From Candidatus Krumholzibacteriia bacterium (GTDB lineage Bacteria > Krumholzibacteriota > Krumholzibacteriia > LZORAL124-64-63), in assembly GCA_024763215.1 (NCBI GenBank), contig JANTFX010000007.1, positions 1 to 64,000 of the forward strand: 64,000 nucleotides of DNA. Direction: 5' to 3'. Under the pieces are notes generated by a model. It made no database searches. It was not told the origin of the DNA and saw nothing but the letters and a program-made list of their open reading frames with translations. Shown piece after piece: positions 1 through 7,590 of the stretch. How positions within the stretch are numbered: the first letter of the stretch is position 1; every line of letters begins with the position of its first letter. Both the position numbers and the translations under genes were made by a program.

Positions 1-60
1 TGTGGATCGAGAAGAATCTCTCGAGCGGCGGGCATAACCTGTAGACGGGCATCCGCAGCC
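1..60. other. Window edge; possible 3' end of a rightward gene
   Basis: Two rightward frames run in from the window edge and stop early, one with TAA at 35-37 and one with TAG at 42-44. Either could be the last codons of a gene lying to the left and convergent with the cupin gene. The stretch is too short to choose between them or to assign a family. Confidence 0.25.
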
Positions 61-88
61 GCCCCGCCGGCAAACTCTCCGGCGGGGC
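61..88 (-). terminator. Strong GC hairpin downstream of the cupin gene
   Basis: A perfect 10-bp stem (GCCCCGCCGG at 61-70 pairing with 79-88) encloses an 8-base loop and lies 13 bases past the cupin stop codon. It has no U-run on the minus strand, so it is a hairpin terminator or mRNA 3'-end stabiliser rather than a textbook Rho-independent site. It could also serve a convergent rightward gene ending near 40. Confidence 0.5.
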
Positions 89-100
89 CGCCAACCCGGG

Positions 101-430
101 CTAGACGCTCGGGGTCATCTGGGACTGCAGACCCTTGTGTTCGACCACCAGGGCCAGGGCCATGTTGGGGCAGCGGGGCTTGTGCTGGATGCCGGCGGGG
201 ATGAGGATGGACTCCCCCTGGCGCACCGACTGGGTTTCATCACCGATCTCCATCATCAGCTCGCCTTCCAGGATGGTGATGAATTCATCCTTGTCGTGGG
301 CGTGGGCGATGTAATCACCGCTGTAGCGTACGATGAAGGCGTGGTAATCGCCGTCGATCTCGGTGACCACCACCGGACGGAAAACCTCGGTCAACCCACG
401 CGCCATGCGCAGAACGGAATACTTGGGCAC
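101..430 (-). CDS. Small single-domain cupin protein
   Basis: A 109-residue protein with one cupin beta-barrel covering almost its whole length. The first cupin motif is visible as HAHDKDEFITILEGE (residues about 43-57; metal-binding His and Glu), and the second as GIQHKPRCP near residues 81-89. It has no signal peptide, so it should be cytoplasmic. Substrate and reaction cannot be read from sequence; cupins of this size range from sugar isomerase-like enzymes to small-molecule sensors. The GTG start at 430 has AAGGAG nine bases upstream, whereas the upstream TTG abuts the Shine-Dalgarno. It sits 35 bases after cpoB and is probably the last gene of the tol operon. Confidence 0.75.
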   Translation of the reverse strand: MPKYSVLRMARGLTEVFRPVVVTEIDGDYHAFIVRYSGDYIAHAHDKDEFITILEGELMMEIGDETQSVRQGESILIPAGIQHKPRCPNMALALVVEHKGLQSQMTPSV

Positions 431-465
431 GGGAAACAACTCCTTGCAGGTGGCGGGTGTGCCGC

Positions 466-1278
466 CTAGTTCGTGGACTTGAGATCCTCTTTCAGCAACG
501 CGGACTCCGGAGCCTGGGGAAAATCCTGCAGCAGGCGCTGCGCCCTGGCGCCGGCTTCCTCGGTCCTGCCCAGGGCCAGCAGGCAGCGCCTGGATTTGTA
601 CAGGGCCGCCGGGGCACGGGAATCGTCGGGAAACTTCTGCAGCAGCTCATCGAACCGGGCCAGCGCGGCCTCGTAGTTCTGCGCATCCAGTTCCAGGTCG
701 CCCAGTCCGTAAAGGGCCCGGGGCGCCGCCTCGCTGGCACCGTACTTCCCCAGGAATTCCTCGTACCCGGAGCGCGCCAGGTCGTTGTTGCCGCGGTTGC
801 GATCCAGGTCCGCCGCATCCAGGATGGTGCGGCCCTCCTCGGGCAGCGCCGGATCCTGGCTGTTCCCCGCGGCCGGGGGCCGGTATTCCCCCAGGGTAGG
901 AATCCCCGACCGGCTGACCAGCAGATCGACCCGGGCCGAGAGGTTGCGCATGAACTCGGCGTTGTCGTCCAGCTTCTGCAGCAACTGGTCCAGCCGGCCG
1001 TTGACCTGGGTGAGCTTGGCCATGCCCATGGCGCCGGTCTGACCGCCGGCCTCCTTCTGCATCCGCACCAGTTCCCCCAGGGCCTTGACCTCCTGTTGCA
1101 GGTGCATGTTCTGCGCCTCCAGCTTGGAGATCTCGTCACGGTTGGTCTGGATCCCGGTCTCGATGCGGTCGAGCTGGGAGGCGCAACCGCACACCAGCAG
1201 CAGACCGCAGCCCAGCAAAAGCAAGGCGCTCCCGCGCAGCATGGTCAAGGACTGGTTCCTGCCGCTCCCCGAACGCAT
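466..1278 (-). CDS. cpoB: CpoB/YbgF, Tol-Pal accessory TPR lipoprotein
   Basis: Periplasmic partner of the Tol-Pal system; in E. coli CpoB coordinates peptidoglycan synthesis with outer-membrane constriction. The 270-residue protein begins with a hydrophobic signal ending in LLLVCGC (lipobox Cys about 32), so unlike E. coli CpoB it looks lipid-anchored. A polar coiled-coil region rich in Glu and Gln follows (about 35-110), then tetratricopeptide repeats (about 140-265) with motifs such as ARSGYEEFLGKY and ALARFDELLQKFP. The ATG at 1278 overlaps the pal stop by one base (TGATG); an ATG at 1242 is an alternative start giving a shorter signal. The last position in tolQRAB-pal-cpoB matches the usual order. 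Confidence 0.88.
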   Translation of the reverse strand: MRSGSGRNQSLTMLRGSALLLLGCGLLLVCGCASQLDRIETGIQTNRDEISKLEAQNMHLQQEVKALGELVRMQKEAGGQTGAMGMAKLTQVNGRLDQLLQKLDDNAEFMRNLSARVDLLVSRSGIPTLGEYRPPAAGNSQDPALPEEGRTILDAADLDRNRGNNDLARSGYEEFLGKYGASEAAPRALYGLGDLELDAQNYEAALARFDELLQKFPDDSRAPAALYKSRRCLLALGRTEEAGARAQRLLQDFPQAPESALLKEDLKSTN

Positions 1279-1823
1279 CAGGGCGTCTCGAAGTGGGCCC
1301 GGCGGTTCTGCGCCCAGGCCTGCTCGTTGTGCCCCTGGGCGAAGGGCTTGTTCTCGCCGTAGGAAGTGATCAGCATCTTGCCTGCCGGCACACCCAGGCT
1401 GACCAGGTAGTCACGGACGGCGCGGGCGCGTTTTTCACCCAGGGCCAGGTTGTACTCCACGGTCCCCCGCTCGTCGCAATGCCCGGAGATCAGGATCATC
1501 ACGCCCGCGTCCTTGAGGATCCGCGCGTCATCGGCCAGGGTCGCCAGGGCCTGATCGTCCAGGTCGTACTTGTCGAAGGCGAAGAACACGTCATGGACAC
1601 CGTACTCCTGCGGCTCCAGCGCCTTGTAGTCGATGGCGTTGGCGTCGGGCGTCGTCTCGGCCTCGGGAGTCGTCGGGGCGGGGATCACCTCGGCGGGCGT
1701 CGTCTCGACCGGCACAGGCGGTTCGGTATTGACTTCGTGCTTCTTGCTGCACCCGGCGGCGGCCACCAGAACCACGGCCAGCAGGGCCAGTACCCACATT
1801 CCCTTCTGCTGCATTCGCTTCAT
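1278..1823 (-). CDS. pal: Pal, peptidoglycan-associated outer-membrane lipoprotein
   Basis: Outer-membrane lipoprotein that binds peptidoglycan and TolB, tethering the envelope during division. The 181-residue protein has a signal peptide with lipobox AAAGC (Cys25), a Pro/Thr/Glu-rich linker (about 30-65), and a C-terminal OmpA-like domain with the peptidoglycan-binding signature GHCDERGTVEYNLALGEKRA at about 113-132. An OmpA-type C-terminal tail follows. The ATG at 1823 is preferred because AAGGAG lies eight bases upstream; an in-frame GTG at 1832 overlaps that Shine-Dalgarno. It follows tolB by 35 bases, and its stop overlaps the cpoB start. Confidence 0.95.
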   Translation of the reverse strand: MKRMQQKGMWVLALLAVVLVAAAGCSKKHEVNTEPPVPVETTPAEVIPAPTTPEAETTPDANAIDYKALEPQEYGVHDVFFAFDKYDLDDQALATLADDARILKDAGVMILISGHCDERGTVEYNLALGEKRARAVRDYLVSLGVPAGKMLITSYGENKPFAQGHNEQAWAQNRRAHFETP

Positions 1824-1858
1824 CCTGAACACTCCTTGGGATCTCTCCGGTAAACGGC

Positions 1859-3157
1859 CTAGTAGGACCAGGCCGGGGTGATGTCGGGATCGTCTCCGTA
1901 AGTCAACTGACGGAAACTCTCCTCGACCACGTCATAGACGTACAATTTGAAGACGCCGCTGCGGTCCGAGGCGAAAACGAGGTGCCGGGCGTCAGGAGCC
2001 CAGCTCGGGTCCTCGCAGTTGCCCCAGCCCTGATCGGTGATGACCCGCCGGTCCTCGCCGGTGGGCTTGATCAGGACCAGATGGATCAGGTTCCCGATCC
2101 TGGTGGCATAGGCCAGACGGTCACCCCGCGGCGACCAGGCGGCCGAATCGTTGTACTGGCCCTCGAAGGTCAGGCGCCTGCGCCCTGACCCGTCCTTGTC
2201 CATGATATATAACTGTGGGGTTCCCGTCCTGTCACTAGTAAAAACCACATCATGCCCACCCGGGGACCAGGCCGGGCTGACCTCGATGGCGGGCGAAACC
2301 GTCAACCGCTTGACCACCGCTCCAGCCGGATCGATCCGGTAGACCTCGGGGTTGCCCGTCTGCGACAGGGAGATCAGCAGCTCCTGCCCATCCGGGCTCC
2401 AGTCCGCGCCCAGGTTGAGGCCCTTCTGGGCGATGATCAGGCGCACCTTCCCCGTGGCGGTGTCCAGGCTGTACAGACCCTGCTGCCCCCGGTGGTAGCT
2501 GGTAAAGGCGATCTGCCCGTTGTCCGGCGCCCAGTCCGGACACAGGTTCAAGGTGCGGTTCGCCGTCACCCGCAACAACCCCTGGCCGTCGTAGTCCACC
2601 ACGTACAGATCGCGCCGGTCCCCGGTACCGCGGGAGAAGGCGATGCGCGTCAGGCAGATCCCCTCCTGCCCCGTCACCATGGCCAGCACCTCGTTGGCGA
2701 AGTGGTGGGCCGTGATGCGCAGCTGGTCCGGCCCGGGACGGTAACGCTTGCCCAGCAGCAGCTGGCGGCCGGGGTAGGTCAGCAGATCCAGGCTCACCGT
2801 CAACGGCGGCTGTTCCCCGCTGACCTCGGCATCCATCAGGGGCCCTTCGACGCGGCCCTCGATGGTGAACTCGAAGGCGAAGCTGTCGGAGGAGGCCCCG
2901 CTGGTTCCGATCCGGAAGAGCCCGCTCAGTTGCAGGTCGTTGCCCAGCACCGCGGCGACCAGGTCCGAACCGGCGACCGCGTTCTCGCCTCCGGACAGGA
3001 CATCGAACTCGTTCAGCAGGATGTCGGTCTTGCGGTAGGCCGTCCGCGTGGATTCGATGACGACCTCGCTCCCCTGGGCCAGGACAACCCCCGTGGCCAC
3101 CGACACCAGGCAAGCGGCCAGGACATATACCGGCCAGGATGGGAACATTCGTTTCAA
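1859..3157 (-). CDS. tolB: TolB, periplasmic beta-propeller of Tol-Pal
   Basis: Soluble periplasmic protein that shuttles between TolA and Pal. The 432-residue protein has an N-terminal signal peptide ending near VVLAQG, a TolB N-terminal alpha/beta domain (about 30-160), and a six-bladed propeller built from PD40/WD40-like repeats recognisable by SW-PD-x5-F-SDR-G patterns such as SPGGHDVVFTSDRTGTPQLY and APDARHLVFASDRSG. The start is TTG at 3157, with GGAG eight bases upstream, and overlaps the tolA stop by four bases; an internal ATG three codons on is too far from a Shine-Dalgarno. Length matches the family. Confidence 0.93.
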   Translation of the reverse strand: MKRMFPSWPVYVLAACLVSVATGVVLAQGSEVVIESTRTAYRKTDILLNEFDVLSGGENAVAGSDLVAAVLGNDLQLSGLFRIGTSGASSDSFAFEFTIEGRVEGPLMDAEVSGEQPPLTVSLDLLTYPGRQLLLGKRYRPGPDQLRITAHHFANEVLAMVTGQEGICLTRIAFSRGTGDRRDLYVVDYDGQGLLRVTANRTLNLCPDWAPDNGQIAFTSYHRGQQGLYSLDTATGKVRLIIAQKGLNLGADWSPDGQELLISLSQTGNPEVYRIDPAGAVVKRLTVSPAIEVSPAWSPGGHDVVFTSDRTGTPQLYIMDKDGSGRRRLTFEGQYNDSAAWSPRGDRLAYATRIGNLIHLVLIKPTGEDRRVITDQGWGNCEDPSWAPDARHLVFASDRSGVFKLYVYDVVEESFRQLTYGDDPDITPAWSY

Positions 3158-3852
3158 GAGTCCGGCTCCAGGTTGAAGATGAAGGTCACACCCAGACGGG
3201 CGCCGCCGTACCGCGGCGGCAGGGGCGGCAGGTGGGTCCTCTGGACCGCCCCCAGGGCTTCCCTGTCGTAGACTCCGATCCCGCTGGAAGAGACCAGCGA
3301 CACGCCGGAGATGGCCCCGCCGCGGGAAATCTCGAAGTGCACCGTGCAGGAGATGCCGGTCCTGCGGCCGAACCCCGGCTGCGGGGGGTTCCAGTTGGCG
3401 TCGATGAGGCCCTCGACACGGGACAGGTACCAGGCGAAGGGGAAATCGGAATCGGTGGCATCGACACGCGGTCCTGTGACCAGGTTGGCCTGCGGTGGCG
3501 TCTCTGCGGTCGTGGTCTCATCCTGCGGCTCCACGGCAGCTTCAGGCTCGGGTTCGGGCTTGTCCTCGCGCTTGGGTTGCTCCTCCTCCACCGCCTGCGG
3601 TTTTATCTGTTCCGGCTTCGCTGCGGGCAACTCCTTGGGGGGCAGCTTCTGCTGCTCGGTCTCGGGCGGCTGGACCTTGGGCTCCTCGGCGGCCACCTCG
3701 CGCGGCCGGGCCACGGCCTCGGGATGCACCAGATGGAAGGGGATGATCCGGACCGGTTCCATCACCGGCCGCGTCACGTGGTTCCCGTAGACGATCACCA
3801 GGACCAGGACCACCGCATGCACGACCAGCGAATAGGGTAGCCCGCGGGTCAT
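3154..3852 (-). CDS. tolA: TolA/TonB-like energy-transducing protein
   Basis: Inner-membrane protein linking the TolQR motor to TolB and Pal. The 232-residue protein has one N-terminal membrane anchor (about 8-28), a long Pro/Lys/Glu-rich periplasmic linker (about 45-135) typical of TonB/TolA, and a C-terminal TonB-box-family domain (about 145-228) with GVSLVSSSGIGVYDREALGA resembling the TonB C-terminal fold. It is much shorter than E. coli TolA, whose central helical domain is absent, so it could equally be called a TonB paralogue. Position between tolR (4-base gap) and tolB (4-base overlap) argues for the TolA role. Confidence 0.85.
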   Translation of the reverse strand: MTRGLPYSLVVHAVVLVLVIVYGNHVTRPVMEPVRIIPFHLVHPEAVARPREVAAEEPKVQPPETEQQKLPPKELPAAKPEQIKPQAVEEEQPKREDKPEPEPEAAVEPQDETTTAETPPQANLVTGPRVDATDSDFPFAWYLSRVEGLIDANWNPPQPGFGRRTGISCTVHFEISRGGAISGVSLVSSSGIGVYDREALGAVQRTHLPPLPPRYGGARLGVTFIFNLEPDS

Positions 3853-3856
3853 GGCG

Positions 3857-4267
3857 CTACTCCCGGCCGCCCGGAGGGTCGGCCACCAGGGACAGGTTCA
3901 CGAAGCCTTCCCGCTCCAGAGCCGCCATCACCTTGACCACCATCCCGTAGGGGACCTCCTCGGCGCAGCGCAAATAGACCGGGATCGAATCCCGCTGGGA
4001 AGCGTAGGGCGCCATGAGTGCCGCAAGGTCCTTGATCTCCACGGGCTGCTCCAGGAAATAGACCTGCCGGTTGCCCGTCACCGAGATCACCGGGCCCTCC
4101 TTGACCACGACCTCCCGGGTCTCCTCCCGGGGCAGGTTCACCTCCACCCCGCCCTGGATGTAGGGGGCGGTCAGCATGAAGATGATCAGCAGGGTCAGGG
4201 TCACATCCACCAGCGAGGTGATGTTGATGTCGGCCAGGCTGCGGAAGTGCCGTCGGCGCCCGGCCAT
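3857..4267 (-). CDS. tolR: TolR/ExbD proton-channel subunit
   Basis: Part of the TolQ5-TolR2 motor that uses proton-motive force to energise TolA. The 136-residue protein has a short cytoplasmic N-terminus, one membrane helix (about 17-36) carrying the essential membrane Asp (Asp21 in TSLVDVTLTLL), and a periplasmic ExbD/TolR domain with the usual low-similarity beta/alpha core. The ATG at 4267 overlaps the tolQ stop by one base, implying translational coupling. ExbD of a TonB system is the alternative, made less likely by the tolB-pal neighbours. Confidence 0.92.
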   Translation of the reverse strand: MAGRRRHFRSLADINITSLVDVTLTLLIIFMLTAPYIQGGVEVNLPREETREVVVKEGPVISVTGNRQVYFLEQPVEIKDLAALMAPYASQRDSIPVYLRCAEEVPYGMVVKVMAALEREGFVNLSLVADPPGGRE

Positions 4268-5016
4268 CAGATCATCTCCCCGGGATGGGTCCCCGGCCGC
4301 TGGGCCAGGTCGCGTTCACCAGGCAGGGCCGCCCCGCGCCCCCCGCCGGCCGCCTCCTCCAGGATGGTGCGCAGGCGGTCCATCTCGCCGGCCACAAGGT
4401 CGATCTTGCGCACCAGCATGTTGTAGAAGATCACCGCGGGGATGGCCACGGCCAGTCCGGCGATGGTGGTGATCAGGGCTTCGGCGATGCCCGGGGCGAC
4501 CACGGTCAGGTTCGCGCTGTGCAGGCTGGACATGTCCCAGAAGGCCGACATGATCCCCCACACCGTGCCCAGCAGGCCCAGGAATGGAGATATGGTCACG
4601 GCCGTGGAGAGCAGGATCAGGTACCGCTCCAGGTTCTCGGTCTCGAGGAAGGACGCGCGTTCGGCCGCGCGCCGGATGGCCGGGACCTCGGCCAGGTGCT
4701 CGGTCTCGAGCACGAGGCTGGAAAGGGGCAGGTCGGGATGTTGGCGGCTCCAGGCGGCCAGCTCGCCGCCAGGGGTCCCCTGGTCCAGCCACTGCTCGCA
4801 CTGGCGCCAGAAGTCGAGATGCCCGGCCCTGATCCTGCCGAGGGTGCGGGCCTTGTCGATGAACACGGCCCAGGAGAGCACGGACATGACCAGCAGGATC
4901 AGCAGCACGCCCTTGCCGAAGAAGGAGCTGCCCGCCACCAGCCCCATCAACTCGCCTGGTCCGAGGGTGCCCGGCACCGGGTGCAGCGCCGCTACCGTGA
5001 GGATCGCACTGGTCAT
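4267..5016 (-). CDS. tolQ: TolQ/ExbB/MotA-family proton channel
   Basis: Pentameric inner-membrane stator of the Tol-Pal motor. The 249-residue protein has three predicted membrane helices (about 27-47, 145-168 and 180-205) separated by a large cytoplasmic loop. The MotA/TolQ/ExbB signature is visible around SPFLGLLGTVWGIMSAFWDM, followed by PGIAEALITTIAGLAVAIPA. The ATG at 5016 has AAGGAG five bases upstream. The 183 bases separating it from the gene upstream contain no convincing promoter or terminator, so it is probably transcribed from the promoter at 5657-5684. Confidence 0.93.
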   Translation of the reverse strand: MTSAILTVAALHPVPGTLGPGELMGLVAGSSFFGKGVLLILLVMSVLSWAVFIDKARTLGRIRAGHLDFWRQCEQWLDQGTPGGELAAWSRQHPDLPLSSLVLETEHLAEVPAIRRAAERASFLETENLERYLILLSTAVTISPFLGLLGTVWGIMSAFWDMSSLHSANLTVVAPGIAEALITTIAGLAVAIPAVIFYNMLVRKIDLVAGEMDRLRTILEEAAGGGRGAALPGERDLAQRPGTHPGEMI

Positions 5017-5199
5017 GGAATCTCCTTGCAGGGACCAAAGGTGGGGATAGGCAAGCGGCGCGAATCCTGGGCCGCATGGTGGCGACCCTCCCTGGCCGCC
5101 GCTGCGATCGCGGAGCGATCCTCGTCAAGATGCCGCCCGCGGCCGCCGCAGGCAAGAAAGTACGGCGGTCGGGAAAAGTTCCCGCGGGCAGGTCTGAAC

Positions 5200-5583
5200 T
5201 CAGGCACCCCCCTCGAACACCTTCAAGGCGAAGGCTTCCTGGAAGTCATAGCGGTCCAGGAAATCGGCGAGGGTATCGTGGGGTTGTTTCTTCAGCAGGC
5301 CCTCCTCGACGAGGTGGAACACGATCCGGCCGAAGTCGAGGGTGCAGTTGACCCCCCAGTCGTGAAAGACATCCCCGGCCATGACCCCGAAGCGCTCCCC
5401 GCCGAGGTCGCGCAACGAATCCAGCAGCTCCTCGCCCGAGATGTGGCCCGGTTCCTCACGGCTGATCATGGCCCGTTCCAGGGCCTCCAGGACGAAGAGG
5501 TAGGCTTCGGGCCTGAACAGGCCCCGCCTCCTGGCGATCCCGCCGATGGTGCGCACCATTGAAATAGTCTTATCCACGGGCAT
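5200..5583 (-). CDS. Small conserved protein, Minf_1886-like family
   Basis: A 127-residue soluble protein without signal peptide or membrane segment. The sequence RRGLFRPEAYLFVLEALE, followed by ISGEELLDSLRDLGGERFG, VFHDWGVNCTLDFGRIVFHL and an acidic C-terminus, resembles a small family of unknown function that NCBI calls Minf_1886, found in Planctomycetes, Verrucomicrobia and related groups; this is recalled, not searched. I know of no assigned function. The ATG at 5583 is the best start because an upstream in-frame ATG at 5658 would lie inside the -10 box of the promoter at 5657-5684. It heads the tol operon, so an envelope link is possible but unproven. Confidence 0.7.
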   Translation of the reverse strand: MPVDKTISMVRTIGGIARRRGLFRPEAYLFVLEALERAMISREEPGHISGEELLDSLRDLGGERFGVMAGDVFHDWGVNCTLDFGRIVFHLVEEGLLKKQPHDTLADFLDRYDFQEAFALKVFEGGA

Positions 5584-5656
5584 GACCTCGTGCTTGCCGC
5601 AGTGGTTTGATGAACCGGGCTTGGCCGCGCAGGCGGCCGAAAACCCCGCGGTTCTC

Positions 5657-5684
5657 ATTGTACCTGCCTACGTCCGGATGTCAA
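5657..5684 (-). promoter_or_regulatory. Near-consensus sigma70-type promoter for the tol operon
   Basis: On the minus strand TTGACA (5679-5684) is followed after 16 bases by TACAAT (5657-5662), eleven of twelve consensus positions. The TGA inside the -35 box is the bshA stop codon, so the promoter begins in the last codon of bshA. The predicted start near 5650 leaves a leader of about 67 bases before the small gene at 5583. This is the strongest promoter-like match in the window. Confidence 0.75.
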
Positions 5685-6820
5685 CCCGGCAGGTCGGGCA
5701 ACAGGCTCTCGTAGAGTTCCAGATAACGCCGCACCACGCAACCAACCCCGAAGTCGCCGTTGGCGTCCCTGCGGGCCTGCTCGGCCACCTGGGAGCGCAG
5801 TTGGGGGTCGGCGATCAGCTCGGATACGACCTTGACCATGCCCGGGACGTCGTCGGGCCCGCGCAGGAAGCCGTTGTGCCCGTCGACGATGAATTCCGAG
5901 GCCCCGCCCCGGTCCGTGGCCACCGGAACCACGCCGCAGGACATGGCCTCCAGGGCCACCAGGCCGAAGGACTCGTGCCAGGACGGCAGCAACAGGACAT
6001 CGGCCACGGGCATGATCTCCTCGAGCTGGTCGACATGGCCCAGGAACTCCACCCGGTCGTCCAGCCCCCGGGCATGGACCAGCTCCCTGATCCGGGCCAG
6101 CTCGGGCCCCTCCCCGGCCAGCAGCAGCACCACCGGCTGCTCGGGCCGCAACCCCGCCAGCACCTCGATCACCGCCGGTAGGTTCTTGACCTCGCGAAAA
6201 TTCGAGGCGTGCAGCAGCACGCACCTGCCCCCGGCCGTGAACTTGTCCCGTAGGGGGTGTTCGGGCCGGGGCCGGAACGTCCGCCCGTCCACGAAGTTGG
6301 GGATCACCTGGATTTCCTGCCCCACGCCGAAGACCCGGATCGTCTCGTCCTTGAGGAACCGGGAGACGGCCGTCACGGCGTCGCTCTGCTGGATCACGAA
6401 ACGCGTGATGGGGAAGAACGAGGGCTCCTGCCCCACCAGGGTGATGTCGGTCCCGTGCAGGGTGGTGATCACGGGCAAGGGGCGCGGCGACATCATCTGC
6501 CGGGCCAGGTAGGCGCTGGCGGCGTGGGGGATGGCATAGTGGACATGCAGCAGATCGAGGCCGTACCGTTCGGCCACGTCCACCATGGCCGTGGCCAGGC
6601 TCAAGGTGTAAGGCGAATGTTCGAACACGGGATACCGCGGCATCTCCACCTTGTGGTGGATGATGTTGCGGTCGTAGCCGTGCAGCCGGAAGGGAAGCTG
6701 GCTGGAGATGAAGTGGACCTCGCAGCCGCGCCGGGCCAGGTGCAGGCCCAGCTCGGTGGCCACGACGCCGCTGCCCCCCTGGCTGGGGTAGCAGGTGATG
6801 CCCACGGTCGGCATGCGCAT
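5681..6820 (-). CDS. bshA: BshA, N-acetylglucosaminyl L-malate synthase
   Basis: Retaining GT4-family glycosyltransferase that joins UDP-GlcNAc and L-malate in the first step of bacillithiol synthesis. The 379-residue protein shows the BshA-type start GITCYPSQGGSGVVATELG (about 7-25), the characteristic FISSQLPFRL, LHVHYAIPHAASA and TTLHGTDITLVG segments, and the GT4 nucleotide-binding region SWHESFGLVALEAMSCG with the EX7E Glu pair. The longer open frame upstream is antisense to normal composition and rejected. The ATG at 6820 overlaps the bshB stop by one base (TGATG). The presence of bshB and bshC directly upstream makes the assignment firm. Confidence 0.95.
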   Translation of the reverse strand: MRMPTVGITCYPSQGGSGVVATELGLHLARRGCEVHFISSQLPFRLHGYDRNIIHHKVEMPRYPVFEHSPYTLSLATAMVDVAERYGLDLLHVHYAIPHAASAYLARQMMSPRPLPVITTLHGTDITLVGQEPSFFPITRFVIQQSDAVTAVSRFLKDETIRVFGVGQEIQVIPNFVDGRTFRPRPEHPLRDKFTAGGRCVLLHASNFREVKNLPAVIEVLAGLRPEQPVVLLLAGEGPELARIRELVHARGLDDRVEFLGHVDQLEEIMPVADVLLLPSWHESFGLVALEAMSCGVVPVATDRGGASEFIVDGHNGFLRGPDDVPGMVKVVSELIADPQLRSQVAEQARRDANGDFGVGCVVRRYLELYESLLPDLPG

Positions 6821-7590
6821 CACAACCACTTCTCCGGCGGCAGATCGTCCACCACGGGCACCGCCTCGGTCTGCAGGGCCTCGCCGTAGGCCACCCCGGC
6901 GCGCCGTCCCCACACCCTGGCCCGCCTGGTGATGCGTTCCAGGAAGGCCGGGTCGTTGATGGCCGTGTCCCGGCGGTCTTGCCCGCGCTTGAACTGGCTC
7001 GCGTAACATGCCAGGGCCTGGACCTTGCGCTCCCAGGCCGGACCGATATCGAAGATCAGCGAGGGTGCGCCCTGATCCGGGCATACCTGCAGCAGCGTCT
7101 CGATCTCCCAGGCTTCGGCGGCCGCCCCCAGGTCCTGCCCGCCGTCCCAGACGAGGCAGGGCCCCGGGTCGGGGCGCCAGGCGCGCAGGCGGGCCATGAA
7201 GCAGGCGCGCCGCACCAGGGCGGGGGTCTCCACGTGGTCCGGATGCCGGACCGGGTCGGGAGCGGTGACCACCCGCCGCGGGCGCAACCTGCGCAGCACG
7301 GCCGCCACCTGGCCGACCTGGCTGCGGTCCCGGGAGTCGACGAACCCGTCCGGGAACTCCAGCTGCAACCTGCCGGCCAGCCCCAGGACCGTGGAGGCGG
7401 CTGCCGCTTCCCGCCAGCGTTCCTGCACCGTGGCGTTGGAACCCAGCTCACCGCGGGTCAGGTCAAGGCCCCAGACGCTGCGGCCCTTGTCCGCCAGCAG
7501 CGCCACGGTTCCGCCCAGGCCGATCTCCAGGTCGTCGGTATGCGGTGAGATCACCAGCAGATCACAACCGGGGGTGCGTTCATCACTCAT
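6820..7590 (-). CDS. bshB: BshB, zinc-dependent GlcNAc-malate deacetylase
   Basis: LmbE/PIG-L-family hydrolase that removes the acetyl group from GlcNAc-malate to give GlcN-malate, the second bacillithiol step. The 256-residue protein has the metal and catalytic motif SPHTDDLEIG (His17, Asp19, Asp20), where Thr replaces the usual Pro of HPDD, followed by LDLTRGELGSNAT and the distal motif DPVRHPDHVETPALVRRA, which supplies the third zinc ligand. ATG at 7590 is chosen over 7593 because GAGG sits six bases upstream; it overlaps the bshC stop by one base. The residues known to bind zinc are all kept. Confidence 0.93.
   Translation of the reverse strand: MSDERTPGCDLLVISPHTDDLEIGLGGTVALLADKGRSVWGLDLTRGELGSNATVQERWREAAAASTVLGLAGRLQLEFPDGFVDSRDRSQVGQVAAVLRRLRPRRVVTAPDPVRHPDHVETPALVRRACFMARLRAWRPDPGPCLVWDGGQDLGAAAEAWEIETLLQVCPDQGAPSLIFDIGPAWERKVQALACYASQFKRGQDRRDTAINDPAFLERITRRARVWGRRAGVAYGEALQTEAVPVVDDLPPEKWL

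Noticed and set aside
5101-5130. TTGACG followed by a GATCGC-TCC-GCGATC hairpin upstream of tolQ as a second tol promoter
   Set aside because: No acceptable -10 is found at 16-18 bases; the hairpin is short and the stronger promoter at 5657-5684 explains the operon.
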